A program made the position numbers and the translations under genes. This document shows positions 57,188 to 64,000 of a stretch of 64,000 bases of DNA, piece by piece. The stretch comes from Nitrobacteraceae bacterium AZCC 1564. Lineage in GTDB: Bacteria; Pseudomonadota; Alphaproteobacteria; Rhizobiales; Xanthobacteraceae. Position 1 is the first letter of the stretch. Each line of letters starts with the position of its first letter. Below the pieces are notes generated by a model. It had not been told where the DNA came from and searched no databases. It saw only the letters and a list, made by a program, of their open reading frames with translations. The stretch spans positions 682,001 to 746,000 of the forward strand of contig JBAGRR010000001.1 of assembly GCA_036924835.1 (NCBI GenBank), given 5' to 3'.

Positions 57188-58405
57188 ATGTCCGCATGCC
57201 AAACGACCACCACCTTCACCTCAGACCAGAGCGTTCCGCGCCCATTCATCTGGCTTGGCGCGATCGCCACTGGCGTGATCGTGACCAACCTGTTCGCACC
57301 GCAAATTCTTGTCGGTCTGATGGGACGAAGCCTCGGCACGACAGCCACCCATGCGGGCATGGTCAGCACTCTTACCCTACTAGGGTACGCATTCGGGCTG
57401 TTTTTTCTGGTGCCCCTCACAGACATTTTCGAGAATAAGCGCCTGATCGTACTCACACTCTGCAGCACGGTCATCGCGGCTGCTTGCACCGCAGTCGCGC
57501 CAACCACAGGCTTCCTGCTGACGGCAGTGTTTCTCCTGGGCGCATCCTGTTCGGCAATTCAAATGCTGGTTCCGCTCGTGGCATCGATGGCGCGGCCGTC
57601 CGAGCGCGGCCGGGTCATCGGTGATGTCATGAGTGGCCTGATGGTGGGCATCCTGCTGTCACGTCCAATCGCAAGTTTCATTTCGGATGCATGGAACTGG
57701 CGTGGCTTCTATGTAATCTCGTCTGTCGCCATCGCTGTCCTCGCCATTGCGTTGTCCTGGCGGTTACCGTCGCTGCGTCCCAAAACGCGGATGAACTACC
57801 TAAATCTGCTAGGATCGTATTGGACCTTGATACGTGAAGAGCCCGTGTTGCGGGTTCGCTCTTGGACAGCCGCATTGTCGATGGCCGCGTTTTCCGCATT
57901 CTGGGCAGCCGTCGCGCTCAAGCTTGCAGAAGCACCATTCAATCTCGGCGCAAGCGGCATTGCTATTTTTGCGCTCGCTGGAGCAGCCGGCGCTGTCGCA
58001 ACGCCGGTGGCCGGTCGTCTGGGTGATGCGGGGCACGTTCGCGTCACCCTATGCGCATCTCATGCTCTCATCATCATCTCGCTTGCTCTGTCAGCATCGG
58101 CTGACCTTCTCGCAACGCGGACTTGGTCGCTCGTCGCGCTGGGCGCTGGCGCTGTCGTGCTGGATCTCGGTGTGACCGGCGATCAGATACTTGGCAGACG
58201 CGCAATTAACCTGTTGCGGGCGGAAGCAAGAGGACGTCTCAATGGAATGTTTGTTGGGATATTCTTTATTGGTGGTGCTATCGGCACAGCGGCTGCAACA
58301 TTCGCCTGGGCACACGGCGGATGGGTTGCAGTATGTACGGTCGCGGGCGCATTCGGTCTGTTGGCGTTGATCACCGATATGGCAACATCCGTCGGCACAT
58401 CTTAA
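57188..58405 (+). CDS. MFS efflux transporter, LysR-linked
   Basis: A 405-residue 12-helix transporter. The N-terminal half has WLGAIATGVIVTNLFAPQIL, LLGYAFGLFFLVPLTDIFEN and the motif A-like D-I-F-E-N-K-R. Overall it resembles the YfcJ/YnfM-like arabinose-efflux-type MFS proteins. Divergent from its LysR neighbour across a palindrome, so the pair is probably a ligand-induced efflux module. Confidence 0.88.
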   Translation: MSACQTTTTFTSDQSVPRPFIWLGAIATGVIVTNLFAPQILVGLMGRSLGTTATHAGMVSTLTLLGYAFGLFFLVPLTDIFENKRLIVLTLCSTVIAAACTAVAPTTGFLLTAVFLLGASCSAIQMLVPLVASMARPSERGRVIGDVMSGLMVGILLSRPIASFISDAWNWRGFYVISSVAIAVLAIALSWRLPSLRPKTRMNYLNLLGSYWTLIREEPVLRVRSWTAALSMAAFSAFWAAVALKLAEAPFNLGASGIAIFALAGAAGAVATPVAGRLGDAGHVRVTLCASHALIIISLALSASADLLATRTWSLVALGAGAVVLDLGVTGDQILGRRAINLLRAEARGRLNGMFVGIFFIGGAIGTAAATFAWAHGGWVAVCTVAGAFGLLALITDMATSVGTS

Positions 58406-58410
58406 GTGAG

Positions 58411-59652
58411 TTATCTTGAGCGATCAGGTGCGCTGGCTAGCCAGGCGAGCGCACCACGTCCCGCAGCCACTCCCGTTGCAAAGCATGCCTGGAGCAGATA
58501 ACCGCCAGTTGGAGCCTCCCAGTCGAGCATCTCACCCGTGACAAAAACGCCGGGCATTTTGCGAAGCATGAAATGCGCATCGATTTCATCGAACGAGATC
58601 CCCCCCGCCGTGGAAATGGCGCGCTCAAGGGACGCAGTCCCGATCAATTTAACGGGAACGTCGTTGATGAATCGCGCGAGGTCCACGGCCGACATCGTGG
58701 ACGGATACAACTCCAAGGCAATGGTCGCTTCCTGCAGCAGACCGATGGCTACAGGCGAAAGATTCAACTGCTTTCGAAGATATGTCGAAAGCGACTGTTT
58801 GTTACGCGGTGCGCTCAATCTGGCAACGAGATCTGATATCTCGAGATCAGGTCGCAGGGCCACATGCAGGGTTGTCTCACCCGAGCCGTCAATCGCCTCA
58901 CGCAAGGGCGCGGAGATTGCATAAACCGCCCCGCCCTCGATGCCGGTTCGTGTAACGATCATATCGCCGCGCGCGCTATGCTGCCCCGATGAAAGCGTCA
59001 CGCCCTTGAGAGGATGCCCTTCGTACCGATCACGAAATACGTCCGACCATGCAACACGGAAGCCGCAATTGGCCGGCCGAAGCGGAGCGCTCGCAATTTC
59101 TTTGAATTGCAACACATCGACCCAGCTGCCATCCGATCCAAGACGCGGCCAGGTCCCGCCACCCAATGCAAGAACGGTGGCGTCGGCGCTGACAGTGTGC
59201 TCGCCTTCGGAGTTTTCGAAACGCAATTCGCCGTTCTCCGTCCATCCCGTCCATGTATGACGCAGAGCGAACTGCACGCCCAGCTGATCGTGGCGCCGCA
59301 ACCAGGCTCGCAACAACGGCGACGCCTTGAACGCCTTCGGGAAGATGCGGCCGCTTGTGCCGACGAATGTTGGCTGGCCGAGGTGTTCGCTCCAGTCGCG
59401 CAAGGCGTCCGGCGGAAAAGCTTCCAGCGCCGCGCGCAAATGCGGCATCGCCGCGCCGTAACGCGCAAGAAATACTTCGAGCGGCTCGCTGTGGGTCAGG
59501 TTAAGCCCGCCGCGCCCTGCCAACAGAAACTTGCGCCCGATCGAAGGCATCCGGTCGTAGACCGTGACGCTTGCGCCGTTCATCGCGAGAGTTTCGGCCG
59601 CCATCAGCCCAGCGGGGCCGGCACCGATCACGGCAACGTTCAACTTAATCAC
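58411..59652 (-). CDS. BaiN/RdsA-family FAD-dependent oxidoreductase (HI0933-like)
   Basis: A 413-residue flavoprotein. The start is taken as the GTG at 59652, overlapping the TGA of the SDR gene as GTGA; a longer open frame to 59799 has no family similarity. FAD-binding motif LNVAVIGAGPAGLMAAETLA, then RKFLLAGRGGLNLTHSEPLE, typical of the HI0933 family, VLALGGGTWPRLGSDGSW and the C-terminal GVFVTGEMLDWEAPTGGYLL with a second FAD-contact. Function may be as a reductase. Tight coupling to the SDR gene suggests cotranslation. Confidence 0.9.
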   Translation of the reverse strand: MIKLNVAVIGAGPAGLMAAETLAMNGASVTVYDRMPSIGRKFLLAGRGGLNLTHSEPLEVFLARYGAAMPHLRAALEAFPPDALRDWSEHLGQPTFVGTSGRIFPKAFKASPLLRAWLRRHDQLGVQFALRHTWTGWTENGELRFENSEGEHTVSADATVLALGGGTWPRLGSDGSWVDVLQFKEIASAPLRPANCGFRVAWSDVFRDRYEGHPLKGVTLSSGQHSARGDMIVTRTGIEGGAVYAISAPLREAIDGSGETTLHVALRPDLEISDLVARLSAPRNKQSLSTYLRKQLNLSPVAIGLLQEATIALELYPSTMSAVDLARFINDVPVKLIGTASLERAISTAGGISFDEIDAHFMLRKMPGVFVTGEMLDWEAPTGGYLLQACFATGVAAGRGALAWLASAPDRSR

Positions 59653-60581
59653 GCGCCCATCGGCGGCAGTTTGATGCCTGCGGCTTTCGCAGCCTGCTCG
59701 ACATATTTGTAGGTCTGGAAGAAGGCGCCGCCGAGATCGCGGGCCTTCGACATGTCTGCAATCTTTTCGAAGTTTGCTGCGACAGCATCCGGCGTCCATT
59801 CTGACTGAGGCAGATTAAGACCTTCGGTCTCCACAATCTTGATCACAGCAAACGAGCCTGCACCTGCTCCCATGATCGTACGTGTCGGCGCGTCCTCGCT
59901 CAGCAGATACATCACCGCGGGCGTAATCGCCTCCGGCTTCATGAGAGCCAACGCATCCGGGGGAATCAAGCCTTCCGTCATGCGCGTCGCCGCCGTCGGC
60001 GATATGGTGTTGACGCGGATATTGTTCTTGCGACCTTCTTCGGCCAGCACATTCATCAAGCCGACGATGCCAGCCTTCGCTGCACCGTAGTTCGCCTGAC
60101 CGAAATTACCAAACATGCCCGATGATGACGTGGTGACGACGATGCGGCCGTAGTTGCGCTCCTTCATGCCGTCCCACACTGCCTTGCAGCAGTTGAATGT
60201 CCCCGTGAGATGAACGCTTACAACCTTGGCGAAATCATCTGGCTCCATCTTGCCGAAGGATTTATCGCGCAGAATTCCGGCGTTCGCGACCATCAAGTCA
60301 ACACTGCCCCACTTCGCGGTGGCTTGCGCGACCATGTCCTTGACCTGCTCGTAGCTGGAAACATCGGCGCCGTTCACGATCGCCTCGCCACCAGCCTTGC
60401 GGATCTCTTCTACAACCTCCTCAGCCGGGCTAGCCGATCCGCCGCTACCGTCACGCGCGGCGCCCATATCATTGACAACAAGACGGGCACCGAGCTTGGC
60501 CAAGCCAAGCGCATGCGCTCGTCCGAGGCCTGCGCCCGCGCCCGTCACGACTGCAACGCGTCCATCGAACCTGATTGCCAT
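59649..60581 (-). CDS. Short-chain dehydrogenase (MFE-2 / 3-hydroxyacyl-CoA dehydrogenase-like)
   Basis: A 310-residue SDR close to the hydroxyacyl-CoA dehydrogenase domain of peroxisomal-type multifunctional enzyme 2. NAD-binding VVTGAGAGLGRAHALGLAKL, VVNDMGAARDGSGGSASPAE (the extended loop diagnostic of this group), and the catalytic Ser-Tyr-Lys in TTSSSGMFGNFGQANYGAAK. It lies between a MaoC hydratase and the flavoprotein on the same strand, so it probably acts after the hydratase in an acyl-CoA beta-oxidation step. Confidence 0.93.
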   Translation of the reverse strand: MAIRFDGRVAVVTGAGAGLGRAHALGLAKLGARLVVNDMGAARDGSGGSASPAEEVVEEIRKAGGEAIVNGADVSSYEQVKDMVAQATAKWGSVDLMVANAGILRDKSFGKMEPDDFAKVVSVHLTGTFNCCKAVWDGMKERNYGRIVVTTSSSGMFGNFGQANYGAAKAGIVGLMNVLAEEGRKNNIRVNTISPTAATRMTEGLIPPDALALMKPEAITPAVMYLLSEDAPTRTIMGAGAGSFAVIKIVETEGLNLPQSEWTPDAVAANFEKIADMSKARDLGGAFFQTYKYVEQAAKAAGIKLPPMGA

Positions 60582-60604
60582 GATCGTCGTCCCTTGAATC
60601 TGAG

Positions 60605-61069
60605 TTAGTTGAAGATGTGCAATGCGAGCCAGTCAGCGACCAAAGCCGGCTTCTGTTCATTCTCAATCTCCAGCGTGACCGCTGTCCGCGCCAGCAATTC
60701 CTTCGGCGATCTCATGGTTGCTTCGGACATCACAAATCGCGCGCGCACGCGTGAGCCCGCACGCACAGGCGCTAGAAATCGAACCTTATCGAATCCATAA
60801 TTGATCGACATCGCTGTGCCGTTGAGGGTCGGCATCGCCTCATATGCCATGGAGGACAAGAGCGACAACGACAGGAAGCCATGCGCGATCGTTCCGCCAA
60901 ACGGCGTCTCGCGCTTCGCACGCTCCGGATCGACGTGAATGAATTGATGGTCGTTGGTCGCGTGGGCGAACTGATCAATCTGCTTTTGATCAACCGTATG
61001 CCACCCTGACACTCCAAGCTCGGTCCCCGCGAGCTTCAGATAATCCTCGCGGTCCATTGCAACGCCCAT
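60605..61069 (-). CDS. MaoC-family enoyl-CoA hydratase
   Basis: A 154-residue R-specific hydratase-like hotdog protein with GAGGGGACACG before the ATG at 61069. Catalytic region: FAHATNDHQFIHVDPERAKR and TIAHGFLSLSLLSSMAYEA, with the Asp-His pair (D in NDHQ, H in HVD). It is upstream of the SDR gene; together they make the hydratase and dehydrogenase pair of a beta-oxidation-like route. Confidence 0.93.
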   Translation of the reverse strand: MGVAMDREDYLKLAGTELGVSGWHTVDQKQIDQFAHATNDHQFIHVDPERAKRETPFGGTIAHGFLSLSLLSSMAYEAMPTLNGTAMSINYGFDKVRFLAPVRAGSRVRARFVMSEATMRSPKELLARTAVTLEIENEQKPALVADWLALHIFN

Positions 61070-61090
61070 CGTGTCCCCTCTGCGGCTACG

Positions 61091-61260
61091 CTAGTGTGGC
61101 GTCTCGCAATTGTCGATGTCTCTTGCGGCGAGTCTCTTCTCGGCAATTGCGAGACATAAGCCACACTAGAATCATAGGTTTGCTAGTGTCCTTTCGTCTC
61201 CGAATAACCGTGCGAGCGCGCCGCAAATGGGTCGGTTATTCAGAGACGAAAGGACACTAC
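61091..61260 (+). repeat. CTAG paired-hairpin element, class D
   Basis: Hairpin 1 61091-61169: CTAGTGTGG end conserved, but arms GTCTCGCAATTGTCG / CGGCAATTGCGAGAC. Linker AATCATAGGTTTG is that of class A. Hairpin 2 61183-61260: CTAGTGTCC end, arms CGTCTCCGAATAACCG / CGGTTATTCAGAGACG, final end GGACACTAC (one base off). Ends and linker are class A; both pairs of arms are replaced. It lies upstream of the MaoC gene start. Confidence 0.9.
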
Positions 61261-61428
61261 GGTTCGCACATTCCACAGAACGGCGTTGGGGCCAAGTGAA
61301 AATTTTACTTGAAATGCGTCGAGCACGTCTGCGAATCCGGCATACGACGAAAGTCACAAGCGCATTTGAATGCGGAATTAAGTCGATTCTAGTCTGAAAG
61401 AGACTCCTCCAGAGCTGATTAGCGCACC

Positions 61429-61594
61429 CTAGTGTGGTGGTTCAGAAGTTCGCTTCATTTTCTCGGCGAGCCCTTTAAGCGAACTTCTGAACCTGAACCA
61501 CATTAGAATCATAGGTTGCTAGTGTCCTTTCGAATCCGAAGTCCGCTACAAGGTGCGCTGCATTATGAGGCGAACTTCGGATTCGGGACACTAG
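61429..61594 (+). repeat. CTAG paired-hairpin element, class A
   Basis: Hairpin 1 61429-61506 (CTAGTGTGG, arms GGTTCAGAAGTTCGCTT / AAGCGAACTTCTGAACC, CCACATTAG). Linker AATCATAGGTTG. Hairpin 2 61519-61594 (CTAGTGTCC, arms GAATCCGAAGTCCGC / GCGAACTTCGGATTC, GGACACTAG). The second hairpin overlaps the 3' end of the acyl-CoA synthetase coding sequence. Confidence 0.92.
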
Positions 61595-63299
61595 CCTGTA
61601 GTTCTGGAAAGTCCTCTTCTCTGAATTCGTGACCGCGCATGGGATCCTTGCGGTCATCTTCGTGCTCCAGACGACGAAGCTGCACGCGGCGAATCTTACC
61701 GGAAATTGTCTTCGGCAATTCCGACACCAGTTCGATGCGGCGGATTCGCTTGAACGGCGCAAGGCGTGAATGTGTGTATTGGAAAATCGACAGCGCAGTC
61801 TCTCGCGAGACCGCCGTGCCCGAGACCAGCGACACATAAGCCTTCGGAAGCGCAAGGCGGATTGGATCTGGTGTCGGCACCACTGCAGCCTCGGCAACAA
61901 AATCGTGCTCGAGCAATACGCTCTCGAGTTCGAACGGACTGATGCGGTAATCGGACGATTTGAAAACGTCGTCCGAACGACCAACGAATGTCAGATAACC
62001 GTCGTCGTCAAGAAACGCGACATCTCCGGTCTGATAAGTCTCGCCGTCGGCGCCTTTAGGTTCGCCATCCTCGCCTTGATAACCAAGCATCAATCCCGCC
62101 GGCCGATCCGCACCGAGAACCAGGCGGATTTCCCCCTCTTTCGCAAGATTGCCATCGGCGTCCGTGACCCTGACTTTGTAGCCTGGCAACGGACGCCCCA
62201 TTGATCCAACCTTCACGGGTTGCCCCGGCGAGTTGCCCGCAAGCGCCGTGGTTTCGGTCTGGCCGTAACCGTCGCGAATGGTCAGCCCCCAGGCAGCCTT
62301 CACCTGATCGATGACTTCGGGATTGAGCGGTTCGCCTGCCCCGCAGACTTCTCGTACGGACACCTTGTAGTCCGCGAGCTGCTCCTGGATGAATAGTCGC
62401 CAGACAGTCGGCGGGGCGCAGAGCGTCGTCACGCCGCAGCGGGCAACAGTCGCGAGCAAGCTCTTCGCGTCGAAACGCGGCTGATTGCAAATGAAGATGG
62501 TCGCGCCCGCATTCCAGGGCGAGAAGAAGCAGCTCCACGCGTGCTTGGCCCATCCCGGCGAGGAAATGTTGAGGTGGATGTCCCCCGGCTGAAGTCCGAG
62601 CCAGTACATCGTTGACAGCGCCCCAACCGGATAGCTGCGATGGCTATGCAGCACGAGCTTTGGTTTCGCCGTTGTACCGGATGTGAAGTACAGCAGCATC
62701 GGATCGTTAGCTCCTGTCGGTCCATCCGGTGCAAACGTCTCGGGATATTTGGCTGCATCTTCAAAACGCCGCCAACCCCTGTGGTCAGATGTCGCTGCGA
62801 CAACGATCCTTGTAAATCCTTCGCCGCCAAGACCTTCGAACTTGGTGACCTGATCCTGCGAAGCCACCACGACTTTCGCCTTACCACGATCAAGGCGATC
62901 ACGAAGCTCGTCGGCAGTCAGGAGCGTCGTCGCCGGAATCACCACAACACCGAGCTTCATGGCGGCAAGCATGGTCTCCCACAACGGCACAACGTTGCCG
63001 AGCAGCAGCAACAGATGATCGCCGCGCTTCAATCCGAGATCGCGAAGGAAATTCGCGGTCTGGTTGGATCGCCGCGAGAGCTCGCTGAATGTCAGCTTGG
63101 TTTCGGTGTTGGCCGCAACGTCGACAATCCAGAGCGCGGTGCGATCTTTGCTCGCCGGATCCGTGGCCAGCCCGGCGTCGAACCAGTCGAGCGCCCAGTT
63201 GAACTGGGGCTCCTCAGGCCAACGAAAGTCCCGGACGGCTGTGTCGTAATCAGTGCGGTGCTTGAGGAGAAAGCCGCGCGCGTCCCGGAACGTCGTCAT
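61563..63299 (-). CDS. AMP-forming acyl-CoA synthetase (MACS/benzoate-CoA ligase type)
   Basis: A 578-residue ligase with TAGGAGG before the ATG. ANL-superfamily motifs: PMLLYFTSGTTAKPKLVLHS (P-loop), GLTIRDGYGQTETTALAGNS, YQTGDVAFLDDDGYLTFVGR and the C-terminal Lys loop LPKTISGKIRRVQL. Because these are complete, the enzyme should be active, activating a short-chain or aromatic acid. The last codons (A-S-V-P-N-P-K-F-A-S) are encoded by a class A CTAG element, so the tail is element-derived. It is 9 bp after the 3-hydroxyisobutyrate dehydrogenase start side and on the same strand. Confidence 0.94.
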   Translation of the reverse strand: MTTFRDARGFLLKHRTDYDTAVRDFRWPEEPQFNWALDWFDAGLATDPASKDRTALWIVDVAANTETKLTFSELSRRSNQTANFLRDLGLKRGDHLLLLLGNVVPLWETMLAAMKLGVVVIPATTLLTADELRDRLDRGKAKVVVASQDQVTKFEGLGGEGFTRIVVAATSDHRGWRRFEDAAKYPETFAPDGPTGANDPMLLYFTSGTTAKPKLVLHSHRSYPVGALSTMYWLGLQPGDIHLNISSPGWAKHAWSCFFSPWNAGATIFICNQPRFDAKSLLATVARCGVTTLCAPPTVWRLFIQEQLADYKVSVREVCGAGEPLNPEVIDQVKAAWGLTIRDGYGQTETTALAGNSPGQPVKVGSMGRPLPGYKVRVTDADGNLAKEGEIRLVLGADRPAGLMLGYQGEDGEPKGADGETYQTGDVAFLDDDGYLTFVGRSDDVFKSSDYRISPFELESVLLEHDFVAEAAVVPTPDPIRLALPKAYVSLVSGTAVSRETALSIFQYTHSRLAPFKRIRRIELVSELPKTISGKIRRVQLRRLEHEDDRKDPMRGHEFREEDFPELQASVPNPKFAS

Positions 63300-63308
63300 C
63301 GCGACCTC

Positions 63309-64000
63309 CTACTTCGCCAGAGTCCGCACGTGCTTGATAATTCCCGAAAAGTCGACGCCGCCATGCCCGGCTTTCTCGAAAGCATCGTAAATGCTCTCAG
63401 CATGCGCACCGAGCGGCGTGACGGCCCCCGCCGACTTCGCAGCTTCCTGCGAGAGACGAAGGTCTTTCAACATCAGTGCAGCCGCAAATCCAGGCTTGTA
63501 ATCATTGTTCGCGGGCGATGTAGGAACCGGACCCGGCACCGGACAATAGGTGGTCAGCGACCAGCACTGGCCCGATGAGGTCGACGCCACATCGAACAAA
63601 GCCTGATGCGAAAGACCGAGTTTCTCGGCGAGAGCGAATGCTTCCGACACGCCAATCATGGAGATAGCGAGGATCATGTTGTTGCAGATCTTGGCCGCCT
63701 GCCCTGCGCCTGCCTCGCCGCAATGCACGATCTTCTTGCCCATATTTTCCAGAATAGGCTTGGCCGCCGCGAACGCGTAGGCATCACCGCCGGCCATGAA
63801 TGTCAGCGTCGCGTTCTTCGCGCCACCAGTACCGCCCGAGACCGGCGCGTCGATCGACGGCAAATTGTGTTCCTTTGCGTAGTCGTGGGCGTGGCGCGCG
63901 CTTTCCACATCAATGGTTGAACAATCGATCATCAGCGTGTTCTTGCCGACTAAGGGAACGATCTCCTTCCACACGGTTAGAACATGCTTGCCTGCGGGCA
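63309..64000 (-). CDS. mmsB: 3-hydroxyisobutyrate dehydrogenase, C-terminal part
   Basis: The window holds the C-terminal 230 residues; the N-terminus is to the right of the window edge (reading ... PAGKHVLTVWKEIVPLVGKN ... inwards). Family signatures visible: MIDCSTIDVESARHAHDYA, the glycine-rich APVSGGTGGAKNATLTFM and the catalytic-Lys segment GQAAKICNNMILAISMIGVS. It oxidises 3-hydroxyisobutyrate in valine breakdown. It lies 9 bp downstream of the acyl-CoA synthetase gene on the same strand, consistent with a branched-chain acid catabolic operon. Confidence 0.93.
   Translation of the reverse strand, partial: PAGKHVLTVWKEIVPLVGKNTLMIDCSTIDVESARHAHDYAKEHNLPSIDAPVSGGTGGAKNATLTFMAGGDAYAFAAAKPILENMGKKIVHCGEAGAGQAAKICNNMILAISMIGVSEAFALAEKLGLSHQALFDVASTSSGQCWSLTTYCPVPGPVPTSPANNDYKPGFAAALMLKDLRLSQEAAKSAGAVTPLGAHAESIYDAFEKAGHGGVDFSGIIKHVRTLAK

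Overview
The window looks like chromosome of a Bradyrhizobium/Afipia/Rhodopseudomonas-type alphaproteobacterium (Nitrobacteraceae). This is inferred from gene content: Bug-type tripartite receptors, a large Liv transporter with two receptors, NnrU next to panB, guaA-rsmB-guaB order, many acyl-CoA genes, and the GAGCGTTTTCG-type intergenic repeat. It is not based on a database search. No rRNA, tRNA or CRISPR array was seen.

Layout. 0-7.3 kb: 5' end of der, a proline-rich lipoprotein, a YfgM-like membrane protein, a large PAS-GGDEF-EAL protein, panB and nnrU. 7.5-10 kb: a Bug receptor, a broken SRPBCC gene and two small envelope proteins. 10.2-14 kb: prfC, a guanidine-II (mini-ykkC) riboswitch driving a Gdx/SugE exporter, and a Pit phosphate transporter with its DUF47 partner. 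14-20.1 kb: a complete branched-chain amino-acid-type ABC transporter (livG, livF, two receptors, livH, livM). 20.4-26.6 kb: a PAS protein, dctA, an RTX-like protein with 17-residue Trp-Ser repeats, small enzymes and a patch of gene remnants.

26.7-38.7 kb is bounded by a decayed copy of the guaA 3' end and by the real guaA 3' end, in direct orientation. I read it as an old, integrase-less genomic island of about 12 kb. It carries small-acid transport and catabolism genes (lactate permease, gamma-glutamyltransferase family enzyme, SLC13 permease, MHS-family transporter), two Rnk/GreA-like regulators and several pseudogenes, including a second lactate permease with two in-frame TAG codons.

38.6-53.6 kb: purine and RNA housekeeping genes (guaA, rsmB, guaB, rlmE, ppx/gppA), an MDR oxidoreductase, an MFS pump, an orphan molybdenum hydroxylase and a hotdog-fold protein. 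53.8-58.4 kb: a YaiI protein, a frameshifted uup, and a divergent LysR/MFS pair sharing a palindromic operator candidate. 58.4-64 kb: a flavoprotein, SDR, MaoC hydratase, acyl-CoA synthetase and 3-hydroxyisobutyrate dehydrogenase, probably a fatty-acid/valine catabolic cluster.

The most unusual feature is a dispersed family of about 165-bp elements. Each is a pair of long hairpins joined by an AT-rich linker of about 10-14 nt, and each hairpin typically starts CTAGTG and ends CACTAG. Ten copies occur (nine two-hairpin copies and one half remnant). They fall into four sequence classes that share ends and architecture but have different, still self-complementary, inner arms. One copy encodes the C-terminus of an acyl-CoA synthetase, and another starts inside a permease stop region.
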